A stretch of 64,000 nucleotides of DNA from Ferruginibacter sp. (GCA_030831945.1 JAURKC010000021.1:1-64000); one strand, 5' to 3'. Counted from the stretch's first letter, positions 9,346 through 18,689 are shown. The notes: generated by a model not told the origin, from the sequence alone. Translations and numbers: made by a program.

Positions 9346-9406
9346 CTAATTTTTTTTAGCGTAAAATTGTATAGATCATTTACCGTATTTAAAAATATTT
9401 TTATCA

Positions 9407-10438
9407 ATGAGTAACGAACGCACTGAAATATCTTCTCTTGGCGAGTTTGGCCTTATAGATCATCTAACACAAAACAATGAAACAAAACTTGCCTCTACTA
9501 TATTGAGTGTAGGTGATGACGCTGCAGTGATTGATCATTTTGGAAAACAAACGGTTATAACTACCGATATGTTGGTAGAAGGAATTCATTTTGATTTAAT
9601 GTATACTCCTCTAAAACATCTAGGATATAAAAGTGTAGTGGCTAATTTGAGTGATATATATGCTATGAATGCGGTACCAACGCATGTTACTTTAAGCATT
9701 GCCTTTAGTAATCGTTTTAGTTTAGAGGCAATGGACGAGTTTTACGAAGGCGTTTATGCAGCTTGCGAAAAATATGAAGTTGATTTAGTAGGCGGTGATA
9801 CCACCTCTTCTCAAAAAGGCTTTGTTATTTCAATTACTGCCATTGGTGAAGTAGCTCCTGATAAATATGTAAAAAGAAGTACTGCTCAAAAAGGAGATCT
9901 TTTATGTGTAAGCGGTTTTTTAGGAGGTGCATTTTTAGGACTTACTATTTTAGAGAGGGAAAAAAGAATTTTTGCAGAGACAGGTTCTCAGCCTGATTTA
10001 GAAGACCAAGCATATATAGTTGGAAAATTATTGAAACCAGAAGCAAGAAAAGATATCATTGAATTTTTCACAACAAGTGAAATCACTCCTACTTCAATGA
10101 TAGATGTAAGCGATGGTCTTAGTAGCGAAGCGCTTCATATTTGTAAGCAAAGTAATCTTGGTTGTATTATTTACGAAGATAAAATACCGGTGCATGAAGA
10201 GGCTCGTCAATTTGCCTACAAACTTGAATTAGATCCTACTGCATGTGCATTAAGTGGAGGAGAAGATTATGAGTTGCTGTTTACCTTATCACAAAGTGAT
10301 TATGATAAAATTTTATTGAACGAACAAATAAGTGTAATCGGTTACATGACTGAAGCAGAAGACGGAGCCCATATATTAACCCGAGGAGGAAATAAACATG
10401 CATTAGTTGCTCAGGGATGGAATCACCTTAAGCGCTAA
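9407..10438 (+). CDS. thiL: Thiamine-monophosphate kinase ThiL
   Basis: Last step of thiamine diphosphate synthesis: phosphorylates thiamine monophosphate with ATP. The 343-residue protein carries the AIR-synthase/ThiL fold motifs: SVGDDAAV at 34-41, the Mg-binding TTDMLVEGIHF (52-62), SDIYAMNAVP (82-91), VGGDTTSS, DVSDGLSSE and SGGEDYELLFT near the C-terminus. No other thiamine genes are nearby, and no TPP riboswitch is seen upstream. Its stop lies 19 bases before the S41 peptidase start, so co-transcription is likely. Confidence 0.96.
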   Translation: MSNERTEISSLGEFGLIDHLTQNNETKLASTILSVGDDAAVIDHFGKQTVITTDMLVEGIHFDLMYTPLKHLGYKSVVANLSDIYAMNAVPTHVTLSIAFSNRFSLEAMDEFYEGVYAACEKYEVDLVGGDTTSSQKGFVISITAIGEVAPDKYVKRSTAQKGDLLCVSGFLGGAFLGLTILEREKRIFAETGSQPDLEDQAYIVGKLLKPEARKDIIEFFTTSEITPTSMIDVSDGLSSEALHICKQSNLGCIIYEDKIPVHEEARQFAYKLELDPTACALSGGEDYELLFTLSQSDYDKILLNEQISVIGYMTEAEDGAHILTRGGNKHALVAQGWNHLKR

Positions 10439-10457
10439 TTATTTTTCACTACCATTC

Positions 10458-11984
10458 ATGCAAAAAGAAAATTTCTTACTGTATATCATTTGTTTACTCC
10501 TATTGACAGGCTGTTTCACGACTAAAAATTTTGATCCGAGTAAAAAATTTTCCAAAGAACAACTCCAACAGGACTATACGCTACTAAGAAATATTTTAGA
10601 AAAAAAACATCCTGCCCTTTATTGGTATACCTCCAAAGACAGCATGAATTATTATTTTGATAGCATCTATCATGTCATTTCAGACTCCATGACTGAGCTT
10701 CAGTTTGGCTGGAAAGTATTAGCTCCGCTGACCAATAAAATTCATTGCGGCCATACTAGTTTTTCTATGAGTAAAGGTTGGAATAAAAGTATGAGAGGGA
10801 AAAGAGTACCTTCTTTTCCATTGTTTTTAAAAATTTGGGGCGACACCATGGTAGTAACGGGCAACCTTAATCGAAAAGACAGTCTCTTTAAAAGAGGAAC
10901 TATAATAACTTCTGTAAATGGGATTGACAATAAGGAGCTTATTTCTCACATGATGCAATACTTTCCATTAGATGGATATTCAGACAATGTAAATTATGTA
11001 CGCCTTAGTAGTAATTTTCCCTTATACCATCGTTATATTTTTGGCATATATAATAATTATAGTATCGGCTATATCGACAGTAAAGGCAATCAAAAAATAG
11101 CCTTGATACCCATGTACAATCCAGTTGCTGATACCGCATGGAGGCGCCAGCGGATAATTCAGCCTGAAAAGCCATCTAGAAAAAAAATAAAAAAAGAAAG
11201 CATAGAATCGGCACGTTCACTAATAATAGATACTACTATAAGTACAGCAACCATTGTATTAAATACTTTTTCAAATGGAGAATCACTACACTTACGTTCA
11301 TTTATTAAACAATCTTTTAAAAAGATAAGTCAACAAAATGTCAAGCACTTAATTATTGATTTGCGGAGTAATGGCGGCGGCGATGTACCAATTTATGTAC
11401 AACTTTTAAAATATATTCGGCACACCGAATTTAAAGTGGTAGACACTGCCTATGCAGTTGCAAAAAACCTTTCCCCTTTCTCTGCTTATATAAAGGAGCG
11501 ACTGCTCAATAACCTTACTCTTTTATTACTTACTAGAAAACACTCGGATGGTAACTATCATTTTGGATATTGGGAAAGACATTTGTATCACCCTAAATCA
11601 AATAATCATTTTAATGGCCAGGTCTATGTACTAACCAGTGGTCCAACATTTTCAGCATCGACTCTTTTTTGTACTGCAGTAAAGGGACAGCAAAATGTTA
11701 AACTGATAGGAGAAGAAACAGGTGGTGGATGGCACGGCAATAGCGGTATAATGATTCCTGATATTACATTACCCATTACTCAATTAAGGGTTCGACTACC
11801 TTTATTTAAAATAGTTCAATATAATCATGTTCCTAAAAATGGCAGAGGGGTTATGCCAGATATTTATATTCCGCCTACCGTGGAAGGGGTAAGAAAAAAT
11901 ATAGATAGAAAAATGCAGGTAGTAAAAGAGATGATTCGGAATAGTAATAAAGCAGATACTATAAAATTATCTACCGCCAATTAA
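10458..11984 (+). CDS. S41-family (C-terminal processing) peptidase lipoprotein
   Basis: Exported serine peptidase of 508 residues. An upstream in-frame start at 10407 overlaps thiL, but the ATG at 10458 gives a proper lipoprotein signal, LLLLTGC, with lipidated Cys19. The C-terminal half has the S41 signature: LIIDLRSNGGGD, then YVLTSGPTFSAST with probable nucleophile Ser399, then GEETGGGWHGNSG. A PDZ-like region (near 150) precedes it. Probably works in the periplasm on proteins or peptides; substrate unknown. The 3' end overlaps the convergent nitrilase gene by 14 bases. Confidence 0.87.
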   Translation: MQKENFLLYIICLLLLTGCFTTKNFDPSKKFSKEQLQQDYTLLRNILEKKHPALYWYTSKDSMNYYFDSIYHVISDSMTELQFGWKVLAPLTNKIHCGHTSFSMSKGWNKSMRGKRVPSFPLFLKIWGDTMVVTGNLNRKDSLFKRGTIITSVNGIDNKELISHMMQYFPLDGYSDNVNYVRLSSNFPLYHRYIFGIYNNYSIGYIDSKGNQKIALIPMYNPVADTAWRRQRIIQPEKPSRKKIKKESIESARSLIIDTTISTATIVLNTFSNGESLHLRSFIKQSFKKISQQNVKHLIIDLRSNGGGDVPIYVQLLKYIRHTEFKVVDTAYAVAKNLSPFSAYIKERLLNNLTLLLLTRKHSDGNYHFGYWERHLYHPKSNNHFNGQVYVLTSGPTFSASTLFCTAVKGQQNVKLIGEETGGGWHGNSGIMIPDITLPITQLRVRLPLFKIVQYNHVPKNGRGVMPDIYIPPTVEGVRKNIDRKMQVVKEMIRNSNKADTIKLSTAN

Positions 11985-12792
11985 AGTCGTCTGCATCTTT
12001 CCAAAAAGGAAATTTATTTCTCACTTCACTTAGCCATTCTTTTTGAAGTGTAATGGTAAAAATATCCTCTTCGTCTGCCATGTGATAGAGTACTTCACCT
12101 AAAGGGTCAATCACTAGACTGTTTCCGCTGTGACTAATATTATTTCCATCTATACCTATTCGGTTTACGCCTATTACATAACATTGATTTTCGATGGCTC
12201 TAGCGCAGAGTAAGGTTTTCCATGCATGGCTTCTTCTTTCTGGCCAGTTAGCTACATAAATGAGTACATCAAATTCAGGCCTTATTTCTTGAGCATCTTC
12301 CCCTATTGATTTTTCTATTGGGGTGATTCTATTTCTAGCCCAAACTGGAAAACGAAGATCGTAGCAAATTTGTAAATTTATTTTCCATCCTTTTACTGAT
12401 GCGATTAATCGTTTATTTCCAGCAGCGTAATATTGATCTTCTTCTGCTAGTCCAAATAAATGCCTTTTGTCGTAGTAACCAAATTCACCATTAGGTAGCA
12501 TCCAGATGAGCCGGTTATAAAATTTATTTTCTTCTTCAATTATTAAACTTCCCGTTAAAATAATTTTATTAGCCGATGAAATATCTTTCATCCATTGTAC
12601 TGTTTCACCTTCCATTGTTTCTGCGAATAATTTAGGTCGCATACTAAAGCCAGTACTAAACATTTCAGGCAGTACTACTATTTCTGTTTTTTCCTGAAGG
12701 CTGTTTATTTTTTTTGCAAGCAACTGAAGGTTGGCATTTTTATTTTCCCAAACAAGATTGGTTTGCAAAGTAGTAATAGTAAGGGGTGCCAT
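11971..12792 (-). CDS. Nitrilase-family omega-amidase / C-N hydrolase (YafV-like)
   Basis: Cytosolic amidase of 273 residues. The catalytic triad of the nitrilase family is visible: Glu43 in LPEMFSTGF, Lys109 in YYDKRHLF, and Cys143 in LQICYDLRFPVW. The close match to the YafV/omega-amidase group suggests deamidation of alpha-ketoglutaramate or alpha-ketosuccinamate, a metabolite-repair job; this assignment is inference from family resemblance. A -7 box TACATTTG lies 18 bases upstream. The 3' end overlaps the convergent S41 peptidase gene. Confidence 0.9.
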   Translation of the reverse strand: MAPLTITTLQTNLVWENKNANLQLLAKKINSLQEKTEIVVLPEMFSTGFSMRPKLFAETMEGETVQWMKDISSANKIILTGSLIIEEENKFYNRLIWMLPNGEFGYYDKRHLFGLAEEDQYYAAGNKRLIASVKGWKINLQICYDLRFPVWARNRITPIEKSIGEDAQEIRPEFDVLIYVANWPERRSHAWKTLLCARAIENQCYVIGVNRIGIDGNNISHSGNSLVIDPLGEVLYHMADEEDIFTITLQKEWLSEVRNKFPFWKDADDFNWR

Positions 12793-12809
12793 TTAGCGGT
12801 ATTTGATAA

Positions 12810-12836
12810 CAAATGTACAATATAGGTAGTAACAAA
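12810..12836 (-). promoter_or_regulatory. Promoter of nitrilase gene
   Basis: On the minus strand TTTG (12833-12836) lies 15 bases before TACATTTG (12810-12817), which fits TAnnTTTG. The spacer is shorter than the usual 19 or so. Confidence 0.45.
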
Positions 12837-12845
12837 TGGCTCGTT

Positions 12846-13319
12846 TTATTTTATCAAATCATTCATCACTTCTTGGATCAAGTTAGATTCAAAGCCTTTC
12901 AATCTTAAATGACTATGAAGCTTTGTCTTTTTAACAAAAATATTTTTTTCACTTTTTAGGGACCTAAATTTTATGTCGGCTAATTTGGATACTGTTGCAA
13001 AGTAGTCGGACATATTAATAGCTGCCAGCGCTTTTTTAATACAGTAGTTACTAACATTTTTTTTCTTTAACTCATATTTGATTTTAATTCGACCCCATTG
13101 TTTTATTCTAAATTTTCCCCCGGCAAAGTGAATCGCAAAACGCTCTTCATTTAAAAAATTTTCTTCTACCAGTTTGCTAATGATTTCTTCAGCGTCATTT
13201 AAGGAAAGCCCATATCCATATAATTTTTCTTTTATTTCACTGTGACAGCGTTCTTGGTAGGCACAAAACTGCTTTATTTTAGGAAGAGCTTGCTGTGGTG
13301 TGAAATTTTGCGAATGCAT
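12846..13319 (-). CDS. recX: Regulatory protein RecX
   Basis: RecX binds RecA filaments and limits RecA activity. The 157-residue protein has three-helix RecX repeats: ALPKIKQFCAYQERCHSEIKEKL near the start, VEENFLNEERFAIHFAGGKFR, then IKYELKKKNVSNYCIKKAL. It is separated from recA by 6.2 kb here, unlike the recA-recX pairs of many other phyla. A well-spaced -33/-7 promoter ends 6 bases before the ATG, so the message looks leaderless. Confidence 0.9.
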   Translation of the reverse strand: MHSQNFTPQQALPKIKQFCAYQERCHSEIKEKLYGYGLSLNDAEEIISKLVEENFLNEERFAIHFAGGKFRIKQWGRIKIKYELKKKNVSNYCIKKALAAINMSDYFATVSKLADIKFRSLKSEKNIFVKKTKLHSHLRLKGFESNLIQEVMNDLIK

Positions 13320-13325
13320 AGGCTA

Positions 13326-13355
13326 CAAAATTAGCCGCAGCGATGTATAATCCAA
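13326..13355 (-). promoter_or_regulatory. recX promoter with abutting start codon
   Basis: Minus strand TTG (13353-13355), 19-base spacer, TAATTTTG (13326-13333): an exact fit to the Bacteroidota -33/-7 pattern. Only 6 bases separate the -7 box from the recX ATG at 13319. Confidence 0.65.
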
Positions 13356-13536
13356 GCCTTTTTTCAAATCGATCGACAAATCGTCTTTCAAAAGGACCTA
13401 CGGTAAATTCTATTTTGAATCAAGGATAAATTTTAGCGTAATTTAACAAGCCAATCCCCAACGAATTAGTTATTTTTTAAATATTTCCCCATTTACCTTA
13501 GAGTTAGTCACATTGTACCGGTTTGTTGATATTATC

Positions 13537-13568
13537 TTGTTTGATTAGCCACAAAGATTTTATCTTTG
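13537..13568 (+). promoter_or_regulatory. dnaN promoter
   Basis: TTGTTTG (13537-13543), 17 bases, then TATCTTTG (13561-13568); the dnaN ATG follows 20 bases later. Both boxes match the Bacteroidota primary sigma consensus. Confidence 0.7.
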
Positions 13569-13588
13569 ATGATATATAAATCAATATT

Positions 13589-14704
13589 ATGAAGTTTATC
13601 GTTTCTTCTTCGGCCCTACTTAAACAATTACAGCAAATTAATGGTGTAATTAATGCAAATACAGTACTACCTATACTAGAAGACTTTCTATTTGAAATTG
13701 AAAGAAATAAGTTAACCGTAGTGGCAACTGACTTAGAAACGGTGATGAAGGTTCATTTAGATGTGGAAGCTAAGGATAGCGGAAAGGTTTGTATTCCTGC
13801 TAAAATATTAATGGATTCATTAAAAAATATCGCAGAGCAGCCGTTAACTTTTACAATAGATAAAAATTTTGGCATTGAAATCACAAGCGATAATGGAAAG
13901 TATAAGGTGATGGGTGAAAATCCTGATAATTTTCCAAAAGAACCAGTTGCGGATGATGCTAATTCATTTAAAATGACTTCTTCTGCTTTGGTGTCTGCCA
14001 TTAATAAAAGTTTGTTTGCAGTAAGCAATGATGATCTTCGTCCAGCAATGACAGGTGTATTTTTTGAGTTAGATAAAAAAGGTCTTACTTGTGTTGCAAC
14101 TGATGCACATCGCTTAGTAAAATATAAGAGAAAAGATGTTAGTTGTCCAAAGGCGGATACATTTATTGTACCCAAAAAACCATTGAATCTTTTAAAATCT
14201 GCAATGCCTGATAATGATGATGAACTAACGGTATCGTATAACAGTAATCATTTGTTTGTAAAGCATGGTGGAACAGAACTGGTTTGTAGATTGATTGATG
14301 CGCGTTTCCCTGATTATAAAGTAGTAATCCCTGCTGACAATCCATATAAACTGGTTTTAAATAAAAATGATTTTCAGAGTGCGCTTCGCAGAGTGAGTAT
14401 ATTTAGTAATAAGAGTACCAACCAGGTTGCGCTTACTATCAGCGGTAGTGAATTGCAGCTAGCTGCACAAGACATTGACTTTAGTTTTGAAGGAAACGAG
14501 AGAATGAGTTGTCAATATGATGGAGAGGATCTACAAATTGCATTCAATGCAAAATTTCTAATTGAGATGCTGAATGCTGCTGAAACTCCAGATATTATCA
14601 TTGAATTGAGTACCTCCACGAAGGCTGGTATTATTAAGCCAACCGAAATGGATGAAAATGAAGACTTGCTAATGTTGGTGATGCCACTCATGTTAAACAG
14701 CTAA
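13589..14704 (+). CDS. dnaN: DNA polymerase III sliding clamp (beta subunit)
   Basis: Ring-shaped processivity factor of the replicative polymerase. The 371-residue protein has the three repeated clamp domains: MKFIVSSSALLKQLQQINGVI at the start, the central FELDKKGLTCVATDAHRL, and a C-terminal segment ending LMLVMPLMLN, which resembles the standard clamp end that forms the peptide-binding pocket. It is not next to dnaA or recF in this window and has its own promoter and terminator, so it is transcribed alone. Length and content are normal. Confidence 0.97.
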   Translation: MKFIVSSSALLKQLQQINGVINANTVLPILEDFLFEIERNKLTVVATDLETVMKVHLDVEAKDSGKVCIPAKILMDSLKNIAEQPLTFTIDKNFGIEITSDNGKYKVMGENPDNFPKEPVADDANSFKMTSSALVSAINKSLFAVSNDDLRPAMTGVFFELDKKGLTCVATDAHRLVKYKRKDVSCPKADTFIVPKKPLNLLKSAMPDNDDELTVSYNSNHLFVKHGGTELVCRLIDARFPDYKVVIPADNPYKLVLNKNDFQSALRRVSIFSNKSTNQVALTISGSELQLAAQDIDFSFEGNERMSCQYDGEDLQIAFNAKFLIEMLNAAETPDIIIELSTSTKAGIIKPTEMDENEDLLMLVMPLMLNS

Positions 14705-14739
14705 AAATTCTTCGAAATCCCTAAAGATTTTTTATATAG

Positions 14740-14771
14740 CAGGATTTGCGCAAAGCAAATCCTGTTTTTTT
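14740..14771 (+). terminator. dnaN terminator
   Basis: Perfect 10-bp stem CAGGATTTGC / GCAAATCCTG with a 5-base loop followed by seven T residues, 36 bases after the dnaN stop. Confidence 0.9.
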
Positions 14772-14972
14772 ATGAGCAAATATATAAGCCCTGGATTTCC
14801 GAACAGTTCTTCTTAGATTTCTGAGTGTAAAAATGTTTCTAAAATTAGCATTCGCTAATCTTTACTATTGGGTGGGATTACACCTGACTTAATTTGACAA
14901 AAAATCTTCCTAAACTTTTTAACTAGCTATTCTCATTAATTTTTGTGACCTTGTGGTCTAAATTATATTGTT

Positions 14973-15875
14973 ATGATCTTAATCATTCTAGGAATCATTC
15001 TATTTATTGTTGCTACACTCATAGCAAAAAATAATACAGCCATTGCTAAATTTGAAGGAATAGGCAAAAAGATATCCATTGTATTAGTGGCACTAGGAAT
15101 TATGACCTCTTGCGTTAAACAAATCGATGCAGGTGAGATAGGGGTTAAAATATTATTTGGGAGTATTCAAAAAGAGGTAATGCTAAGCGGCCTACATTTT
15201 ATAAATCCTTTATTGGATGTAAAAAAAATGGATGTAAAAACGCAAAACTATACAATGAGTGGAGTACACGATGAAGGCGATAAGGCGGGAGATGACGCCA
15301 TTAAAGTATTAACTAGCGATGGCTTGGAAGTCACCATTGACCTTACTGTTTTGTTTAGGCTAGTATCTAATGAAGCCCCGAGATTATTAGGAGAAACAGG
15401 AGCGGATTATCGTGATAAAATTGTACGTCCAATTACTCGTACAAAAATTCGCGATAATGCAGTTTACTATCAAGCAGTAGATTTGTTTGGTTCAAAAAGA
15501 GATGAATTTCAGCAAAGAATATATAAAACCATTGAGGATGATTTTAAGAAAAGAGGTTTAATGTTAGAACAGTTATTAGTAAGAAATATCACCTTGCCTA
15601 ACTCTGTAAAAGCTTCTATAGAATCAAAAATAAATGCTGAACAAGATGCAAAAAAAATGGAATTTGTGTTACAGAAAGAAAAACAGGAAGCAGAAAGGAA
15701 AAGAGTAGAAGCGCAGGGTATCGCCGATTATCAAAAAATTATTAATACAGGCCTTACTGATCAACAATTACAATACGAACAGATAAAAGCGATGCAGGCC
15801 TTGGCGCTAAGCCCTAATGCTAAAGTAATTGTAATGGGAAAAGGAAATTCACCGTTAATTATTGACGGAAAATAA
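14973..15875 (+). CDS. SPFH/prohibitin (band 7) domain membrane protein
   Basis: Membrane-anchored scaffold protein of 300 residues. Two hydrophobic segments (about 1-18 and 34-48) are followed by an SPFH domain starting IDAGEIGVKILFGSIQKEV and ending with LLVRNITLPNSVKASIESKI; then a charged coiled coil (about 215-250, rich in Lys, Glu, Arg), and a C-terminal VIVMGKGNSPLII. This layout is that of prohibitin-like proteins, which form oligomers in the cytoplasmic membrane and often control membrane proteases such as FtsH. No protease partner is adjacent. The second hydrophobic segment ends MTSC, which could be read as a lipobox, but two-pass anchoring is as likely. Confidence 0.9.
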   Translation: MILIILGIILFIVATLIAKNNTAIAKFEGIGKKISIVLVALGIMTSCVKQIDAGEIGVKILFGSIQKEVMLSGLHFINPLLDVKKMDVKTQNYTMSGVHDEGDKAGDDAIKVLTSDGLEVTIDLTVLFRLVSNEAPRLLGETGADYRDKIVRPITRTKIRDNAVYYQAVDLFGSKRDEFQQRIYKTIEDDFKKRGLMLEQLLVRNITLPNSVKASIESKINAEQDAKKMEFVLQKEKQEAERKRVEAQGIADYQKIINTGLTDQQLQYEQIKAMQALALSPNAKVIVMGKGNSPLIIDGK

Positions 15876-15940
15876 TAAGGTTAATAAAACATTTTATAAG
15901 AAAATTTTCTTTAAGCGTATAGCTTTAAAATTCAAAAAGA

Positions 15941-16360
15941 ATGAATCTGGTTACAGTAAAAACATTCGATAGTTATTTTTCTGCCAATATTATTTTAACC
16001 AAATTGCATTCTGAAGGAGTAGAATGTTATTTAAAAGATGAATATACGGTAACCTTAGATCCAATCTTATCGAATGCCATTGGAGGAATTAAGTTGGTGG
16101 TTAAGGCAGCAGACGAATCTTGGGTAAAGGAATTATTAGACCGCTACGAATTAGATTTTATAAATGCTGCTACTTGTCCAAAATGTAGTAACAATAAATT
16201 TACTTATATAACAAAGCCTGGTGCGACCAATTATTTAACAGTATTTTTTACATGGATATTTTCGAGTTATGCAGTAGCACCTTATTATGTATATCATTGT
16301 GAAAACTGTGGCTATGAATGTGATAGGCTGCCGGAAAAAACTGAGGAAGGAGTGGATTGA
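15941..16360 (+). CDS. DUF2007-like protein with C-terminal zinc ribbon
   Basis: Protein of 139 residues in two parts. Residues 1-70 resemble DUF2007 (putative signal-transducing, PII-like ferredoxin fold): VTVKTFDSYFSANIILTKLHSEG and later GGIKLVVKAAD. The second part has two CxxC pairs, CPKCSNNKF and CENCGYECD, separated by a hydrophobic stretch (FFTWIFSSYAVAPYYVYH) that may be a membrane segment or the core of a zinc ribbon. It follows the SPFH gene by 65 bases on the same strand and may be co-transcribed. Function unknown. Confidence 0.72.
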   Translation: MNLVTVKTFDSYFSANIILTKLHSEGVECYLKDEYTVTLDPILSNAIGGIKLVVKAADESWVKELLDRYELDFINAATCPKCSNNKFTYITKPGATNYLTVFFTWIFSSYAVAPYYVYHCENCGYECDRLPEKTEEGVD

Positions 16361-16411
16361 TTAAATTGACATTTACCAAACATTTTCAATTTAATAGGAG
16401 TACATAATTCC

Positions 16412-16419
16412 TAACTTTG
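16412..16419 (+). promoter_or_regulatory. -7 promoter box of kdsB
   Basis: TAACTTTG fits TAnnTTTG and lies 20 bases before the kdsB ATG. No strong -33 element is seen. Confidence 0.45.
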
Positions 16420-16439
16420 CGCATATTAATTTTTTTATA

Positions 16440-17165
16440 ATGAATAAAATTGCACTCATACCAGCTCGTTATGCTGCCACTCGTTTTCATGCCAAGCTGA
16501 TGCAAATACTCGGGGACAAAACCGTTATTCGACATACCTATGACAACACCATTGCTACTGGTTTATTTGATTCAGTGATGGTGGTAACGGATAGCGATAT
16601 TATATATAACGAAATTGTTGACAATGGCGGCAAGGCAATAAAAAGTATTCGTGAACATGAAAGTGGAAGTGATAGAATTGCTGAAGCAGCAGCAGGACTG
16701 AATGTTGACCTAGTAGTAAATGTCCAGGGAGATGAACCTTTCGTTCAAAAAGCGCCGCTAGAAAAGTTATTACATTTATTTGAAGGAGAGTCGGGAAAAA
16801 ATGTCCAGGTAGCCTCTTTGATGCAGGTGATGACCGATCAAAAATTAATTGAAGATTCAAATTATGTAAAGGTAGCAGTCAATAAAAATATGGATGCGTT
16901 ATTATTTAGTAGAAGTGTTATTCCCCATCACCGCGATAAACAGGCTACTCCATTTTATTATGAACATATCGGAGTATATGCTTTTCGTAAGCAAGCTTTA
17001 ATGGATTTTACAAGCTGGCCAATAACTCCTTTGGAAGCAGTTGAAAAAATTGAATGTCTGCGATATTTAGAAAATGGAATTCCTATCAAAATGGCCGTAA
17101 CGGATTATATGGGAATAGAAATTGATACACCAGAAGATTTGATTAGAGCGTCAAAATTTTTATGA
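16440..17165 (+). CDS. kdsB: 3-deoxy-manno-octulosonate cytidylyltransferase (CMP-KDO synthetase)
   Basis: Activates KDO with CTP for the lipopolysaccharide inner core. The 241-residue protein begins KIALIPARYAATRF, has the nucleotide-binding loop VNVQGDEPFV, and later RSVIPHHRD, YEHIGVYAFRK and TPLEAVEKIECLRYLENG, all typical of KdsB. One detail is odd: after AATRF the usual Pro (R-L/F-P-[AG]-K) is His (FHAKLMQ). Its presence implies a KDO-containing LPS. It is monocistronic, convergent with the permease downstream. Confidence 0.95.
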   Translation: MNKIALIPARYAATRFHAKLMQILGDKTVIRHTYDNTIATGLFDSVMVVTDSDIIYNEIVDNGGKAIKSIREHESGSDRIAEAAAGLNVDLVVNVQGDEPFVQKAPLEKLLHLFEGESGKNVQVASLMQVMTDQKLIEDSNYVKVAVNKNMDALLFSRSVIPHHRDKQATPFYYEHIGVYAFRKQALMDFTSWPITPLEAVEKIECLRYLENGIPIKMAVTDYMGIEIDTPEDLIRASKFL

Positions 17166-17246
17166 TTAAAAGGGATTAAATAGCTCACTAGAAAATGTTT
17201 AAATAAATCACCCCAATTAATTGAGTAGATCATAAGCTCAAATGAT

Positions 17247-18551
17247 TTAATTATTTCTCATCCACTTCATTACAAAATAGACAAGGCATATCGTTGTAAT
17301 AAAAATAATGGTGGATAGGATTTCCCACTTATTCAAACTAGTTAATAGCCATAGAATTGAAGCCATTCCAATAAAGGGTACAATTAATCCACCGGGCACT
17401 TTAAAAGTTTTTTCTAATTCATCTTCTTTATCCCTTCTCAATTTAATGGTGGCTAAAATCACAGAGAGATAAACTAGCAGCAATGCGGCGCTAGCCAATA
17501 TAGCAAGTTGTTTAAATCCTCCAGATACTGAAAAAATAAATATCAGTGAAGCGTAAGTAATGATTGCTAAATAAGGGGTGGCAAACTTACTATGAACCTT
17601 ACCCAGAAATTTTGGGAACATCCCATCATTAGCACAGGCAAACAAGGATCGAGGGGTTGCCATTACATCCGCACTTACTCCTCCAAAACATGATAATGCA
17701 GCAGTAAATAATAATAGAGTTGTACCCGCAGGACCAATAATTTTTTCGGCCACCGCTGCTAGCGGAGCGTTTTTATGAGCAACGATGTCTGCACCTAAAA
17801 TTCCTTGAGTAACAGTTTGCAACAGTAAATAAACGATCAGCACAATAGCGCCGCCTAAAAAAATTCCGAGGGGTACAGTTTTTTTAGGATTTTTAAATTC
17901 ACCACTTACACCTAGCGATGCTTCAAATCCAGCAAATGCGAAAAAAAGAATTAAAGTGGTATCGCTAAATGTTTTGAGAGAAGGCACTTTTTCCCAATGT
18001 AGATTATCTATTTTTATATGACTGAAACCAAAAATAATAATACCAATTATTGGGAATAGTTTTAGAATCGATATGGACTTAACAAAAATATTAGCTTGTT
18101 TAGTGCCAATGATATTGATGACCACCATTATTCCCATCAAGAAAAAAAAGAGAATTCCTCGGATGAATGGGTTTAATAATGAAGGCCAAAGCAGCGCCAA
18201 AGAATCAGCTATAATGTTCATCATCGCGGCACTGGCTAGAATACCCCATCCAAAAAAGAAAAGCCAGTTAATAATAAATCCTGGAAAATTTCCAAAAGCT
18301 TTTTCCACATAAGCATAGGAGCCGCCACTAGTCGTAATTTTTGATCCGACTTCTGCATAACAAAGCATTATTGCGGCCATCATAATACTACAAAATATAT
18401 ATCCGAATATTCCAAAAGCACCCATCGCCATACCTATAATTGCGGGCAGTACAAAAATGCCTGAACCAATTACCATATTTACTATAGATAACGCAAGGCC
18501 TTGTACTCCTATTACCCGCTTTAAACCTTCATCAGAAGTAGAAATAGGCAT
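17247..18551 (-). CDS. APC-superfamily amino-acid permease
   Basis: Cytoplasmic-membrane transporter of 434 residues with about 12 hydrophobic segments. The signature of the amino acid-polyamine-organocation family is in TM1 (MVIGSGIFVLPAIIG). TM6 (LFFAFAGFEASLGVSGEFKNPKKTVPLGI) also matches. Probably takes up amino acids by proton or cation symport; substrate unknown. No amino-acid catabolic gene is adjacent. It is the downstream-most gene of a long series on the minus strand. Confidence 0.88.
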   Translation of the reverse strand: MPISTSDEGLKRVIGVQGLALSIVNMVIGSGIFVLPAIIGMAMGAFGIFGYIFCSIMMAAIMLCYAEVGSKITTSGGSYAYVEKAFGNFPGFIINWLFFFGWGILASAAMMNIIADSLALLWPSLLNPFIRGILFFFLMGIMVVINIIGTKQANIFVKSISILKLFPIIGIIIFGFSHIKIDNLHWEKVPSLKTFSDTTLILFFAFAGFEASLGVSGEFKNPKKTVPLGIFLGGAIVLIVYLLLQTVTQGILGADIVAHKNAPLAAVAEKIIGPAGTTLLLFTAALSCFGGVSADVMATPRSLFACANDGMFPKFLGKVHSKFATPYLAIITYASLIFIFSVSGGFKQLAILASAALLLVYLSVILATIKLRRDKEDELEKTFKVPGGLIVPFIGMASILWLLTSLNKWEILSTIIFITTICLVYFVMKWMRNN

Positions 18552-18689
18552 GGATGTTAATTATAATTACTTATGAATGTTTGTGTTTAAGTTGCTAACC
18601 TCAAAAACTAATAATTGTATACTGCATGCGCACAATTAATTTTTTCAAAAACCATACAATTATAAATAGGCGTCTATTTTTAAAAGCCC

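Noticed and set aside
13753..14175. 140-codon minus-strand ORF inside dnaN
   Set aside because: Shadow of the strongly supported dnaN frame; no independent features.
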